Below, piece after piece: positions 23,648 through 36,100 of a DNA stretch of 64,000 nucleotides (its first letter is position 1; every line of letters begins with the position of its first letter). The translations under genes and the position numbers were made by a program. A model generated the notes under the pieces. It saw nothing but the letters and a program-made list of their open reading frames with translations. It ran no database searches and had not been told where the DNA came from. The DNA lies in the NCBI GenBank assembly GCA_003008705.1, contig PDUO01000001.1, forward strand, positions 310,001-374,000, written 5' to 3'. This DNA comes from Pezicula radicicola (lineage: Eukaryota; Ascomycota; Leotiomycetes; Helotiales; Dermateaceae).

Positions 23648-25640
23648 TCATGAGCTTTTGTTACTGCGCTTGCTCGCCTCACCCTTGGCGGCATCAGTTC
23701 CCGACGCAACTGCCTCAGCCTTACCCTTAGCATCTGCACCGGTAGCCTTGACATTCTCAGCTGCCTTCTTAACTGCTGGAGCAGCGGAGCTTCCTCCCAT
23801 GCTGACAATACCAGCAATAATTGCAATGATTGTAACAAGAACAGCGACAAGACCACCGGCGGCCTCAGGAACAAACTTGATGGCCTGGACGGGGTCGGAC
23901 TGGGCAATGGTGAAGAAGAGGTCAAGCTTCTCCTTGATGTAGAGAACCGGGTCATCCAAGAAAACGAGGTCAGATGGGGACTTTGGCTTGTCGGCGGCCT
24001 TTGGCTTCTCCTCAAGCTCAATCAATTGCTCGATGGGGTGCTTCTCCAAGAAGGTCTCGTCAGCCAACTTGGCAGCGTCCTCAACAGAGTGGCCAATGTA
24101 GATGTTGTCAAAGAGGATGTTGTTCTGCATGGTCCAGATCTCGAATCCAATCTATAACAATGTTAGCTCAATTTCGTATATTAGTGTTCGGAAATACTTA
24201 CAGCTCCCATGGGCTCCAAGTTGGCAGGGTTCTTCTCCTCGAAGTAGAGTGGGTTGGGGATCTTGCGAGGAGCCCAGACACCCTTGTAGGCTGGGTTGTC
24301 AATATAAGGTGCGGTCCACTTGCCCTTGTACGCTGGGTTCTTCTTGGTTGGCTTCTCCCACTTTCCACATCCAGAGACATCGTCACACTTGGGGTTGGGA
24401 ACGGTTGGTCCAACCCAATCTCCATCCTCCTCATCATCCCAATCCTCGGGCTTCTCAGCTTCTGGATCAGGGATAGTGGTAGGCTCGTCCTCCAGCCAAT
24501 CCTCAGGCTTGGTAGCCTCCTCATCAACGATCTCAAATGGAGCCTCCTCGTCCCAGTCCTCTGGCTTGGTGGCCTCAGGGTCAGGAATACGAGACTCATC
24601 AACCCAGGTGTCTGGCTTGCTGTCCTTAGGGTCATCAATCTCCTCGTCTGGGTTGAAAGCTGGGGAGAAGTCCTCGAGAAGATTACCCTCCTTGACTTGC
24701 TCGTTGTTCAACTTAATGATGAAGGTGTTGTTGGGGTGAATGATCAGAGTGTAGAGCTCAGTGGTCTTGACAATTCGGGCAGCTGGTGCAGTAGCAAGGT
24801 GCTTCTCCTCGTATTCGCCCGTCTTTGGGTGCTTGTGGTTAATGATGAGGTGAACCTTGTTGGTGGCTCCGCACTTGTCGGGACCGAACATGATAACGTA
24901 GGGAGAGGCGTTTGAGAACTCATCCTGGTGAAGAGCCTTGTTGTCGCGGAGGAGCTTCATGTAAGCACCACCACACTCAAGACCATCTGAATTGAGTTAG
25001 CAAGCTTAGGAATCAGCATCTTCTGTAGGCAATTGCACTTACTTTGGAGCTTGACTTCGTATTGTACGACCAAAGTCTTGCCCTTGTTGTCAATCTTCTT
25101 GGGGAACTTGGCTGAGATGGCGTGATGGGCAGCGGCGTTCTTAATGACCAATCCCTTATCACCTTCCATTCCCTTAAAGACGGTAGGCTCTTCCACCTGA
25201 CGAATTTGATCAGTATCGCAACATGTGCAAGCAATTGCTCCTCGATTGACTTACTGCCCATTCACCAACATAAGCCCACTCCTCCTCCTTGCCGTCGCCC
25301 TTGGTGTCCTTCTTGGCATGAGAAGGCTTCCATCTCTCCTCCCAATCATCGGTGAACTGCTCTAGGAACTCTGCTTTGATGTTGGTAGGCTAAATAACCA
25401 AGTCAGTAAGCTTCGTTCCTCCTAGATGGCTGGTCGTGTCAATTGAACACTTACGGTGAATGTTGGGAGAGCCGGAATTCCCGAGGTGGAAGTAGCAGAT
25501 TCAACAGCGGAGGAAGCATCAGTAGCAGCGCTCGAGACGGAAGAGCTTGCTTCACTGAGGACAGACTGTGCAGCATCAGCATGGACAGAGCCAGCCAACA
25601 GAGCTACAGCTGCCACAGCAGCAGTCGCTGAGTAACGCAT
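23648..25640 (-). CDS. CNE1: Calnexin, ER lectin chaperone
   Basis: Type I ER membrane chaperone binding monoglucosylated N-glycans and calcium. Five exons, complement(23648..24151, 24202..24986, 25043..25196, 25255..25389, 25455..25640), 587 aa. It has an N-terminal signal peptide ([21 protein letters not shown]), followed by a Ser/Ala-rich spacer (about residues 20-60) longer than usual. The lectin domain includes [20 protein letters not shown] and MFGPDKCG, with the conserved Cys pairs. The P-domain arm has type 1 repeats (PEDWD/KPEDW four times) and type 2 repeats ([16 protein letters not shown]). The lectin fold closes with [23 protein letters not shown] helix ([20 protein letters not shown]) precedes a short cytosolic tail ending KRSNKSS. 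It is divergent from the methionine-salvage gene over 0.74 kb. Confidence 0.95.
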
Positions 25641-26379
25641 GATGTTGTGAAGAAACGAAACAGATACAAGCAATCGATCGAATCCACTTGAATCAGGAGT
25701 TGATTGATTGATGGGTGGTTTGCTTCCAGAGCTCGAGCAGTCGGTGGAGGTTGAAGAAAAAGAGGAAGATGTGTTGGTGACGGAGCGAGGGAACTTTAAA
25801 GCTCAAACTCCGCGCGAGGTACAACCACCGTGGCCTTTTCGGCAGCGGACTCTGACTTTTGCAGGGGGCTGGTTGATCTGGCCTGAGCTTTTCTGGTAAG
25901 GGTAGGTCGCAATGCAATAGTCGCAGAACCTGCCAGAAGAATAAGGTACAGTACTGAATAGGGAATGAGAAACGCCGGACCTTGACTTGTGGACAATAGT
26001 GAAATAAATAGATGTCGCACCACAAACAATGCCACTTCCATGGTGATATGTTGATATGTTATATTAATTTATTCTATTATTGTGCTCTGCATATCTTTTA
26101 TATCCTCTGTCCATCTCCTTCAGTATGCGCCCAGTACTCTTTGTCTCGCCGAACGCCACGTTGCTTTTACCGACACAGATCATTTTCCAAACGACCGCGG
26201 GGAAGAACCCCACCATGTAGAAATTGCGTCTTTTCAGTCTTGCGCGGGCAATCTTGTACATAGCCAGCCAGCCAGCAATACAATACAATACAATCCTCTA
26301 CAATCCATCTCCCTCTTCCCTCCTCTTCGTCCCCTTCCCTTCCCTCAAAGCACCTCCTTTCTGCGACTCTGCGACTATA

Positions 26380-27301
26380 ATGGCAGCAAACATAAACAAC
26401 AGCTCTCCAGAGCAAACAGAGAACAACGATCATCTAATCCACTCAACAGATAGCCAACACCCAGCAAACCTCATCCCCGAGCTCTGCCGCAAGTTCTGGA
26501 CATTAGGATGGGTAACAGGTACAGGAGGAGGAACCAGTATTCGAGACAAGTAAGCTCCTTGGTGCTCCATTCCACTTTCTCTCCTCTTGCGCAAATTACC
26601 TAGACACTGACACAAACACATTCCCAGTGACCTAGTCTACCTCGCCCCCTCAGGCGTCCAAAAAGAACTCATGAAAGCCGAAGACATCTACGTCCTCTCC
26701 CTCTCCGCACAACTCGACCCCAAAAACCGAATCTACCTACGCTCACCACCTTCTCTCAAACCCTCACAATGTACACCCCTCTTCCTAGCCGCCTTCACCA
26801 AGAGAAACGCTGGCTGTTGTATCCATACACATTCCCAATGGGCAGTCCTAATAACGCTCCTCCTGGAGTCGCAACCTGACGCTGCCTCCAAAACCATGTT
26901 CGAAATCAACAATATCGAACAGATTAAAGGATTCGGGAAGGGATTTCAGAAACAGGGCAATTTGGGATATCATGATACTTTAAGAATTCCGGTTATTGAG
27001 AATACGCCGCATGAAGAGGATTTGACGGAGAGTTTGGAGGAGGCTATGGATAAGTATCCGGATACTTATGCTGTGCTTGTGAGGAGACATGGGATTTATG
27101 TTTGGGGGGAGACGGTACATAAGGCGAAGACACAAGCTGAGAGGTTAGTAAAGCCCGTGTGTTATATCCTTCACTTCGGGCGAGTATGAGGCTGTGAATA
27201 CATTTACTGATTACAATGGTGAATTTAGTTTGGATTATCTCTTCCAGTTGGCGGTTGAGATGAAGAAGCTTGGTTTGTCGTGGTTGAGTGATATTGCTTG
27301 A
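26380..27301 (+). CDS. MDE1: Methylthioribulose-1-phosphate dehydratase
   Basis: Class II aldolase/adducin-fold enzyme of methionine salvage: converts 5-methylthioribulose 1-phosphate to the diketo intermediate, zinc-dependent, cytosolic. Exons 26380..26549, 26628..27143, 27229..27301, 252 aa, the usual length. The N-terminal block is [24 protein letters not shown], then [10 protein letters not shown]. Zinc ligands are His123 and His125 (CCIHTHSQ) and His211 ([10 protein letters not shown]). The signature region [12 protein letters not shown] separates them. The C-terminal helix [15 protein letters not shown] is on the last exon, so all three exons are needed. Regulation is not evident from sequence; it shares its upstream region with calnexin. 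Confidence 0.93.
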
Positions 27302-28109
27302 ATATTTAAAAGGGAGAAAGAATTGCTTTCAACATAGCAATGTTGCTACAAGTAGTAAAGTTCAGAGAGTGTGCTTTCTGAAAGATTAGATATGGTAACT
27401 CTCGAGCTCTTGGAGGGCAAGTTAGCTTTAAGCTACTGTTGGAAGGAGACATGGTTCAACCCAAGCGCTGGCATTGAACTAGTATTTTGACATAGAAATA
27501 GGAAGGATGTTTAAGAGAAGAGAAATAGATAGGAAGTGCTTTCTCCTATAACTACTTTGTCTAGGCTCTTTATTAGTGTTACCTTAAGCAAATGGTTGTC
27601 CAACCCAAGCCTAGAAAAGCATATTATCTTGGTTATAGACCTCAACTAGCTACCCCACAATTATCACCCTCCTGGAAATACTAAGCCACTAGATTCATTT
27701 GTACTTCATTGTCTAAAACGATTTGTTTTAACGACTATATATATCAGCTAAGTGTGCTGATTTCTGAGGCCTGGAGGCTTTAATGCCTATACTGAAAGGC
27801 CCGATTCATTATCCGAATGATCGTAAGCAGATTATCCAAAACCCTTAAATTGGAAATGGAGATTGACTTCCCATGACCCAAACATTTGCAAACCCAAAAC
27901 GTTATAACCCCTTACTGAGTGCAGTAGAAATTGGAAGGGGAAAAAAAGGATTTGCAAAGTAAATCCACAAAAAGTAAAAACGCCAACCCATTATTCTCTT
28001 GATACTTGCGCCCCTTCTATGAATATCCCTTCCATGACATAAAATCCCCCAAATCCCAAGCCCAAAGAGTAAAAGAAAACGTATATGTAAAATAAAAGAT
28101 AAGAGACTT
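27302..28109. other. Intergenic, no gene seen
   Basis: 3' flanks of the dehydratase and of the minus-strand zinc-finger gene; TA-rich. Only short non-coding frames. Confidence 0.4.
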
Positions 28110-29680
28110 TTATCTAATATCCAACTGGAAGGGCTTGAACCGCCCGCCGATCGTCGCACAACGAGGACACTTCCTCCTAGCGCCTTGCTCTGCCATTAGT
28201 ACATCAACACATGCTTGACAAAGACCGCATATGCATTCAGTACATGCGTAGCTATCTTTTAATATTGAGAGACCTTGGCATGCTGCACAGTAGATCTGGA
28301 TAGACGCTGCAGAGAATGAAGGGGATGAGTCAGAGAGCCCACGGGATTCAATGTGAAAGTTGTCGCCCGACTCGCCGCTCTCAACTGACGGGAAGGGCTC
28401 GGGTGCATCTGGAAGGTAGGAGGGTGGTGTAAGTGCTTGTTGGAGTGGTGATGCTTGGTATCCTTGGAAGTGGTTGGCGGTGAAGGGCGGAAGTGAAGCT
28501 CGGTTCACTGAGATGGGTGATGGGGGTACCTGGAAGTTTAGCAAAGATACAAATAGACAAGGAGGGTATTGCATACGGGTGTTCTGTCTTCATCTATATC
28601 GCTTGTAGCTGAGGTTGCTGCGTCTATTAGATCCTCCCACCGTTTACCATAAGCTGCAGAAAGTGCACTTGAAGGTTCAGCCGAGTAAGCTTTACGATCA
28701 TAGCTCATGCGCCTCAAGTGGGCAGCTTGCTCCCGAGATTTTTGCCGTCTGTGCTGCGGCTGACTTGCACGCTTTGACAATGATTGCTTTCGAGGTCGAG
28801 TAGCACTTGGGTGTCTCTGTATAGGAGGTAAAGTAGAGGAACGACCGGGAGGAGAGGTGGAAAGTATGGAGGGAAGAAGTTCTCTGCGTCGAATTCCATT
28901 AAGATGTGAGAATGGTTCGCTGGTAGGTTCGAGGTTGTTTGCGTGAATTGGTGGCAGCTCTATCGAAGATCGCATGGCGTGTTTACGTGCCTCAGTATCC
29001 GACATCCACTCCTGTTATAAAGTCAGAATTATTTTTTGCCAATCTCTTAGGAGTCTATATGGTACTCACCTCGCCAGAGTCCCAGTCCTTCTCATGTTTA
29101 TGGGTGTGGAGTTGCGCCAGAGCTGCGGCAGCGCTAGCGGCTGGCAGCATCGATGACTGGTAATCATCCAGGTTTCGGGGCGTATTAGGGGTGCTCGAAT
29201 CATCGCCATAATAACTGTGTCGGTCCTGTCCATAGCCTTGGGAGTGCGTTAGCAGAATGTATGTATGCCTGGGAATGCGAACGAACCATGTTGACTGAGA
29301 TGTGAGCTCGGTAATGGTTTCTCAGATGGCGGGGTATTTATCATGAGCTGGAAAGATTCTTCCGTCGCTGGCAGCTTAGAGATGTAGTGCTCTGGATGCG
29401 CGCGACGGATGTGTTCTTGCATCGATCGATATCGCTTTTCCTGTCCATCCAAACATCGCATGTTACCATGACTGTTCTGTAGGGAAATACGAGAGCAAAA
29501 AGCGCAAGAGGAGCTTCAAGAAGGGTGCAGCAGACACAGCAGAGTAGAGGCACTCACGCCGAGGCAACGCTTGCGACAGCTGGAGCCGTCTTGATTGCGC
29601 AAAGGACAGACGACCTGGTTGACTTCATTGTTTGCATCTGACACAGAGAAGCTGGACGTCAACGAACTTCGTGGAGGCAT
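28110..29680 (-). CDS. C2H2-like plus RING-like zinc-finger protein
   Basis: Predicted regulatory protein, not a named family to me. Five exons, complement(28110..28529, 28577..29011, 29070..29236, 29287..29440, 29558..29680), 432 aa, in phase throughout. Near the N-terminus a Cys/His set (VVCPLRNQDGSSCRKRCLG, then MQEHIRRAHPEHY) reads as an unusual C2H2-type finger split by intron 1. The middle is Ser/Pro/basic and disordered (RRKQ/KRASQPQHRRQKSREQ could be a nuclear signal). The C-terminus has a treble-clef/RING-like set: IYCAACQGL, YACTECICGLCQACVDVL, RRKCPRCA. The start is chosen at the CACCATGCC context; an ATG at 29701 would add seven residues. Probably nuclear; a ubiquitin-ligase role is possible but unproved. 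Confidence 0.75.
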
Positions 29681-31122
29681 GGTGATGGTTGACCCCACCA
29701 TTCGGAGGAGTTTTCGCGAATTTGCTGATAGAGATTAGATAGGAGAGAGCTCAAGAGTGCTGGCGATAATGATCGCAGAGCTTCGCATTACAGCCTCCAA
29801 GAGGGTTTGGTTTCTGTGAAGGTTTGTGTTGTAATGGTCAGGATGAAAGTGGGAGAAGCCGACCTGTGCTGGTAAGCTACCCTTTCTTCTCCGGTTTCAT
29901 ACAATTGGTGTTTGAAGAATGTTCACCACACAGGATGTGCGAGTCGAGTTTGCCCCGCGGTTGGTATTGGTCGAAGCTGGGTAGGAGCTTGGTTACCGAG
30001 AGAGAGAGCTTTCAGTGGACTGATCTGATTTGCAAGGAGCGCGAGAGAGAGCTCTGGACGTCGACACGAACGCTGAAGAGCCAGGACAAAATTCTTTTGC
30101 TCCTGCGCTTCTGTGTGGGGTTGTATCGCACAAGAACAAGACGAAGAAGAATATTTTACTTCACAGCTGAAAAATGCGATCAATACCTATCATAGTCGCG
30201 GGAAAGGCGACTATTGTTGTTAATGCTGCCCAATCTTTTCTCGTTTCCACCGTGTGGCGAGGGGTTGCAGCGAATGAGAAGCTTAGAAATGGCAAAGTGG
30301 AGTTGATTTTCGAGGTACAACTCCATACAAACCCAATCAAGTGCAAGTAAATAAATAGGAGGTTCCTGCGAGTCGAGCTCCCACGGCAATAATAAGGAAC
30401 CCCTAAGGCAATGGTGGAAAGAGCTGACAAGAGGTGAGCTTTTTTGGCTGTCAGTCGTCCGACAGCCAGCGAGCTTAGCTTACCATATTTGCCCAAGTAC
30501 AGTAGTACACTTACCCTACTGTATTATTGAGACATCGGCCAGGACAGATCTCTGGAACGGTTCCTGATTGTTCGCCGATGCTAGAGACTGCCCTAGGATC
30601 TCCCGAGGGAGCAGCTCGATCGAGCTAAAATATGACCTTTTTGTGTTTGGTAACCCGTCGTCACCTTACCCAATATGAAGACGAGGCAAAGCTTGCTGTG
30701 AACAGTAAAGCGGCATACCTTACGCAAAAAGTCTCCTGAGGTTTCTCTTGTTGCCCGTGAGAGTCATGAAATCAAGCTTCCCGTAACATAAGGTAAGCCA
30801 ATAATAAAAATAATCGAGAATCCTTTCAAAAGTGAAAGTACGGTCTGAATAAATGACAGCTAGTTTCCTGGTATCCTGCCCAATAGTGACTTGCACAAGG
30901 CTGGTTCGCAGGCCTGACCTTGACCTGACAAAAAAGCCGCGAAAGCAAGCGCTTGAGTCCTTGAGGTTTCTATTCCCGGCGAAACAGAGCTTTCACATGA
31001 CAGTGACACAAGTGACAAGAGGCACGTGATACGTGTCGGTGAGCAACCTGCAATGGGAACTACTTTAAAAGGTCTTTACAGAGTCTTCAGGCGCTATATT
31101 AACGTGAGTGTGTTTCATCTGT
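29681..31122. other. Promoter/leader interval
   Basis: 1.4 kb between the zinc-finger gene start and the Prp16 stop. Overlapping frames on both strands (29824-30195 plus, 30161-30496 minus) show no domains and overlap each other, so I do not call them. Most likely the long 5' region of the zinc-finger gene plus the Prp16 3' UTR. Confidence 0.4.
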
Positions 31123-34100
31123 TTAGAAGCCCCGCCCTGGCCGCTTCCCAATGGGCTTCCGAACCGCGCCTTGTGAGGTTATCTTCTTCACCGCTGAAGC
31201 CACCGGCTTCTTAGCCAGCTTCAAGCTCTCATTTTCCAGTCTCTTCTCTTCACGCAGCTTGTCTTCCGCCATCTTTGCTTCAATCTCCATTTTCCTGTTG
31301 AACTCAACCTCCGTTACTCGCTTCTCCCGAGCCGAGTACCCTTTCTCCTTCACTGAGAAGAACACCCCTCCAAGCTCTGCAAGCCAGTGAGGATCGACCG
31401 CTGTGACCGTTGACATGTACTCTTTGGATGTAAGAATAAGCTCGTGATAGACGACGTAGTCTGGGAGATACCCAAGTCCGTACAGAGCACTGGTTGGGTG
31501 AAGTTGGACTGCGACACTCGTTCGCAGATTAACATACTCACCAATGCCTTTGACTTTTGCGGCTTGGTGATAGTATCCAGAGCAGATGCATTTCCGGATT
31601 ACGTCCCAATCGGTCCCGCAGCTGACCATAGATGTCTTTTGCGTTTCCATGATACCCGAGAGTTGTTCTCTGACTTCCTTGGCCCGACGTAAAGATTTTG
31701 GATGCAAGAAATGTTTGATACACCACGCGTCGGAATAGCCATTAGATTTCCATTGGGTGTAGACGTGAAGATAAGTCAAGTGATCGGACTCTGGAACGAA
31801 GAACTTCTCCCGAGCTGCATCAGACTCCTCCTGTCGTTCTTTAGGCCTGTAAAACACGTTGGGTACAGAAAGCATAGAGACAATAGTTAACATTTCCTCG
31901 CTGCAGCCATACTCCTCAGAAGTAATGAGCATCTTTGCAAGTGAAGGATCCATGGGGTAGGCTGTCATCTTTCTACCGATGCTTGTTAGGTCGCCAATGT
32001 TATCGAGCGCCCCTAACGCCCAAAGGTCGAAGAGAGAGGTAGTGATAGTATCTTGAGGTGGAGGGTCCATGAAGTCGAAATCGAGCAGATCCTTTACTCC
32101 TAGAGATTTTAGCAATAAGACTGTATTACTAAGATTCGTACGCTGGATTTCAGGGATTGTTTGGATATATAGTTCGTCCTTGAATGCTGCTTCAGTAAAC
32201 AGATGAAACGCTTTTCCAGGGCCTGTACGTCCTGCACGACCAGCTCTTTGGGAGGCATTTGCTTGTGAGATAGGAGTAATCTGCAAGGTATCCATTCCCA
32301 TCCTTGGGTTGTATACCTTCAGTTTCGAGTAGCCGGCATCAACCACATACATGATTCCATCGACTGTTAGACTGGTTTCGGCAATGTTCGTTGCGACGAT
32401 GACCTTTCTTACACCTGGAGCAGCGGGGTCGAAAATCTTAGCTTGTAAATCTGCTGGCATTTGACTGTAAATCGGCAGAACCTCTAGCTTTGGGGGGTCA
32501 TTCAGCGCCTTAAGACGTTCCTTAATTAACTCGCAAGTACATTCGATATCTTCTTGTCCTGTCATAAAGACAAGAATATCACCAGCTCCCATGGAGACAT
32601 GAATGGAAAGTACTTGTTGAACGGCTTGATCGACATAGTCCTCAACGGGTGATCGGTGATACATGATGTCGACGGGAAATGTTCGTCCGGGGATGAAGAA
32701 CTCTGGTGCTCCACCATAAAAGTCCGAGAAGCGTTTCGAATTCATCGTGGCAGAAGTGACAATAAGTTTGAGATCTCGTCGGCGTGCTAAAACTTTCTTA
32801 AACAATCCCATTAGGAGATCCGTATTTAAGGCTCTTTCGTGAGCCTCGTCCATGATGACACAGGAATATCGGTCGAGATCAGGTTCGTTAAGAGATTCTC
32901 TTAATAGAACACCATCCGTCATATATTTGATACGAGTTTCTTTACTCGTGCAATCCTCGAAGCGGATAGCATAGCCCACTGTGCTCCCCAAATCACACTC
33001 CATTTCCTCAGCTACACGTTTAGCAACACTCATAGCCGCAACTCTTCGAGGCTGTGTGCATCCAATCAAGCCGATCTTTGAATACCCATCTTCATAAAGG
33101 AACTGCGTTAACTGAGTAGTCTTCCCAGAACCTGTTTCGCCGACAACAATTACCACTTGATTATCTCGGATCACTCTCAGGAGGTCCTCCCGCACAGCAA
33201 ACGCCGGCAAGAACTCCCTTTGCTCCTTCAGCGATTTACTCTGACTGAAGTTACTCGCCCCCTGATTTTTCTTCATATGTTGAGCAAATTTATTGCCTTT
33301 CAGCTCCTCCTCACCCGGGGCTGCTGCTGCACTATCTCCTTCATCTTCCTTGACACCCATGAGATTACCAAGAGCTGTACCCGCCATATTGGTGGCTTCT
33401 TGAGCTTGTTTCTGTCTCTCTTTTTGCTGCCGTCTCTCTTTTACAACCCTGCTGCCTTTTCTGCTAAATACCGCCATGTCACTCTGATTATCCCTCACTG
33501 CTGGTACTGGGTCCAACTGTTTCGAGAAGATAGTTCGCCCGTCCAGAAAAGGAGGCTTTAGATCATGCACAAGCAAGTGCACTCTAGTGGCCTCCTCATC
33601 ATCTTCGAAGTCATCTCCAAAGTCGCGCCGCTGTGCTACACCAGACGTGAGCATGCGGTTCGTCTCCCATGCATCGACATCCTTCTGCTTTTGAGTTGCT
33701 CTTGCGCTCATTCGCTTGGTCGTCTTCTTCTCTGCCAGTGCAGCTTCTCTTTGCTGATCTGCCCAAGAGTTATCGTAGGCGGCAAACGGGTTATGCGTCT
33801 CGTCTCCGAATGTATGTCCCGATTCATCGCCTCCATACCAGTCTCGGTCAAGAGCATCGGAATCCTCCTCTGGTACGAAAGGTTCCGGGCCATCGAACTC
33901 TTCTTGTTTCACTCCTGGCTTGGGTGTAGAAGCAAATCGCGACTGGGAACGAGGAGTCGATGCTCTCGAGTCGTTCCGCATGCGACTTTGAGATCTGGAG
34001 AAGGTTGGGCCTGATGTTCCGCTGCGAATTGCAGGCCGTGCTGGGACGGCGAATCGGTCATCTGATCTCAAGGGGTTGAAATCCAACTTCCGCCGCTTAG

Positions 34101-34128
34101 GGCTTGTTTCTCCATCATCTCTGGCCAT
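31123..34128 (-). CDS. PRP16: Prp16, DEAH-box pre-mRNA splicing helicase
   Basis: ATP-dependent RNA helicase that remodels the spliceosome between the two catalytic steps. A single intron-free frame, 1001 aa from the [14 protein letters not shown] start (an earlier non-ATG extension is ignored). The N-terminal about 290 residues are charged and low complexity (nuclear-type basic RRK stretches). The helicase core has motif [11 protein letters not shown] (about residue 330), Ia [25 protein letters not shown] (about 426), [21 protein letters not shown] and [14 protein letters not shown]. The HA2/ratchet and OB domains follow ([31 protein letters not shown]). The Lys/Arg-rich tail fits Prp16 orthologs. 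The lack of introns in a splicing factor is notable in this intron-rich window. Divergent from Pwp1. Confidence 0.95.
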   Translation of the reverse strand: MARDDGETSPKRRKLDFNPLRSDDRFAVPARPAIRSGTSGPTFSRSQSRMRNDSRASTPRSQSRFASTPKPGVKQEEFDGPEPFVPEEDSDALDRDWYGGDESGHTFGDETHNPFAAYDNSWADQQREAALAEKKTTKRMSARATQKQKDVDAWETNRMLTSGVAQRRDFGDDFEDDEEATRVHLLVHDLKPPFLDGRTIFSKQLDPVPAVRDNQSDMAVFSRKGSRVVKERRQQKERQKQAQEATNMAGTALGNLMGVKEDEGDSAAAAPGEEELKGNKFAQHMKKNQGASNFSQSKSLKEQREFLPAFAVREDLLRVIRDNQVVIVVGETGSGKTTQLTQFLYEDGYSKIGLIGCTQPRRVAAMSVAKRVAEEMECDLGSTVGYAIRFEDCTSKETRIKYMTDGVLLRESLNEPDLDRYSCVIMDEAHERALNTDLLMGLFKKVLARRRDLKLIVTSATMNSKRFSDFYGGAPEFFIPGRTFPVDIMYHRSPVEDYVDQAVQQVLSIHVSMGAGDILVFMTGQEDIECTCELIKERLKALNDPPKLEVLPIYSQMPADLQAKIFDPAAPGVRKVIVATNIAETSLTVDGIMYVVDAGYSKLKVYNPRMGMDTLQITPISQANASQRAGRAGRTGPGKAFHLFTEAAFKDELYIQTIPEIQRTNLSNTVLLLKSLGVKDLLDFDFMDPPPQDTITTSLFDLWALGALDNIGDLTSIGRKMTAYPMDPSLAKMLITSEEYGCSEEMLTIVSMLSVPNVFYRPKERQEESDAAREKFFVPESDHLTYLHVYTQWKSNGYSDAWCIKHFLHPKSLRRAKEVREQLSGIMETQKTSMVSCGTDWDVIRKCICSGYYHQAAKVKGIGEYVNLRTSVAVQLHPTSALYGLGYLPDYVVYHELILTSKEYMSTVTAVDPHWLAELGGVFFSVKEKGYSAREKRVTEVEFNRKMEIEAKMAEDKLREEKRLENESLKLAKKPVASAVKKITSQGAVRKPIGKRPGRGF

Positions 34129-34352
34129 TTCGCGTTGTCCTTTTATACAGTATGAGGTTGTTGTTGATATTCTTAAACAACACAAACGAGGTCCAAACTT
34201 TCTGTTCCTGCGCGTCGGACCCCTGTCAATCTCCGACGCTAAGATAAGTTCAGCCGAGCGATAACCATCTGGGCACGAAAAAAGTTGGATTTGCGATTTT
34301 ACAATTCCCCGCGCTGATCTTTCTTGCTCATATTGCAGGAAACATAACCACC
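34129..34352. promoter_or_regulatory. Short bidirectional promoter, PRP16/PWP1
   Basis: Only 224 bp separate the start codons of two divergent RNA/ribosome-maturation genes, so 5' UTRs and core promoters of both must lie here. No known factor site is claimed. Confidence 0.6.
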
Positions 34353-36100
34353 ATGTCTTCTATGATCACAGCAACAAGGTGGGTCCCGCGCGGCTTCGCG
34401 GCGCCATTTCCTACAAAATATACCTTCGATGAAGAAGAGTTCCAGCGAATCGCAGAACTTGCAAAGCTCCAGCTGGATGATGCGAATGAGGAATTGGACG
34501 ATGCACGCAAAACTGCTGCGGGAGAAGATGGCGCAGATGCAGATGCTATGGAAGATGACGCAGGATCCGATGATGAGGTTGTATCTAAAACACTGAAATC
34601 AAAAGGGTTAGTTTGAGAATTAACTTCCTTGCTAAAAATGCTGACGTTGTGCTCTAGAGACGAAGACGACGACCTAAAGGAATATGATCTGGACCACTAC
34701 GATGATGATGTAGAAGAGGATAAAGAAGGCGAGGGCATGGGAATGGGCATGTTTGGAAATGTCAAATCGCTTGCGTACCATGCGTCAAATGCAGATGATC
34801 CTTATATTACCATGCAAGAGAACGAAGAGGGCGACGAGGATCGAGAAGAGCTTCAAATATTAGCAACTGATAATATGGTCTTGGCCGCAAAGGTCGAGGA
34901 TGAGGTAGCACATCTAGAGGTGTACGTGTACGAGGACGATTCGGACAACCTCTATGTTCATCACGATATTATGCTCCCTGCAATACCCCTCTGTGTGGAA
35001 TGGTTGGATCTACCTGTGGGCAAGTCAAATGTAGAGAAAGATTCTAGAGCAAATTTTGTGGCTGTTGGTACCTTCGATCCAGACATCGAGATCTGGGATT
35101 TGGACACTATCGATTGCATGTACCCAAATGCTATCCTAGGAAAGGGAGGAGAAGGAGAGGAGGACCCAAAGAAAAAGAAGAAGAAGCGCAAGAAGTCCAA
35201 GCAGGCAAACGATGATTACCACGTGGATGCCGTCCTTTCTCTGGCTGCCAACAGACATCACAGGAATCTCCTCGCATCGTCGTCCGCAGACAAGACCGTA
35301 AAACTTTGGGATCTCAATACGACAAAGTGTGCCAAATCCTATACTCACCACACGGATAAGGTATGCTCACTGGCGTGGCATCCTAAGGAATCTACCGTAC
35401 TGTTGAGTGGTAGTTATGACAGGACCGTTGTTGCGGCAGATATGAGGGCGCCAGATGCCAAAGCCCCCAGATGGGGTGTAGAGAGTGACGTAGAGAACGT
35501 CCGGTGGGATCCCCATGACCCAAACTTCTTCTACATTTCTACCGAGAACGGTATTATTCACTATCATGATATACGAAACGCACCTTCAAACCCGGCTTCC
35601 AGCAAACCCGTCTGGATTTTGCAAGCACATGATGAATCAGTTTCCTCCTTCGATATCAACCCTATTATTCCCGGTTTTCTGGCGACTGGTTCCACGGATA
35701 AGCAGGTCAAACTCTGGAACATTCAGTCTTCTGGTCCTACAATGGTTGTTTCTCGCAACTTGGATGTTGGAAAGGTTTTCTCAACGACTTTTGCACCAGA
35801 CGAGGAAGTTGGCTTCAGGCTCGCAGTTGCAGGAAGCAAGGGCGCCCTGCAGATTTGGGATACGTAAGTTTGTCTTTTAATATATAAAACCAATATCAAA
35901 GCTAACAATGATTTAGGAGTACCAATGCTGCAGTGAGAAGAGCATTCTCCAGTCGAGTAGCACCAGTTGAAGGGGAAATCAAAGAACGACTAGTTGGTGT
36001 CCAAGCGGACGACAGCGAGTCTGATTCGGATGAGGGAGAAGAGGATGGTGATGCAGAGGAAGGTGATAAAAGAGGATGGGAATCAATGGATGAAGATTGA
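34353..36100 (+). CDS. PWP1: Pwp1, WD40 ribosome-biogenesis protein
   Basis: Nucleolar WD-repeat protein needed for 25S/5.8S pre-rRNA processing of the large subunit. Exons 34353..34606, 34658..35863, 35917..36100, 547 aa. The N-terminus has the Pwp1 signature [16 protein letters not shown] and [18 protein letters not shown], followed by long acidic runs. The body has WD repeats: [59 protein letters not shown] Lys-rich insert ([11 protein letters not shown]) in the second repeat is a likely nucleolar signal. The acidic C-tail ends WESMDED. Intron positions are conserved-looking, and the start sits in a good context (ACCACCATG). Confidence 0.94.

Noticed and set aside
23974..24915. A 313-codon plus-strand frame opposite calnexin
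   Set aside because: It is the antisense shadow of the repetitive acidic P-domain exon; no start context, domain or splice support.
29824..30496. Overlapping frames of 86-123 codons upstream of the zinc-finger gene
   Set aside because: Overlap on both strands inside a likely promoter/leader; no coding signal.
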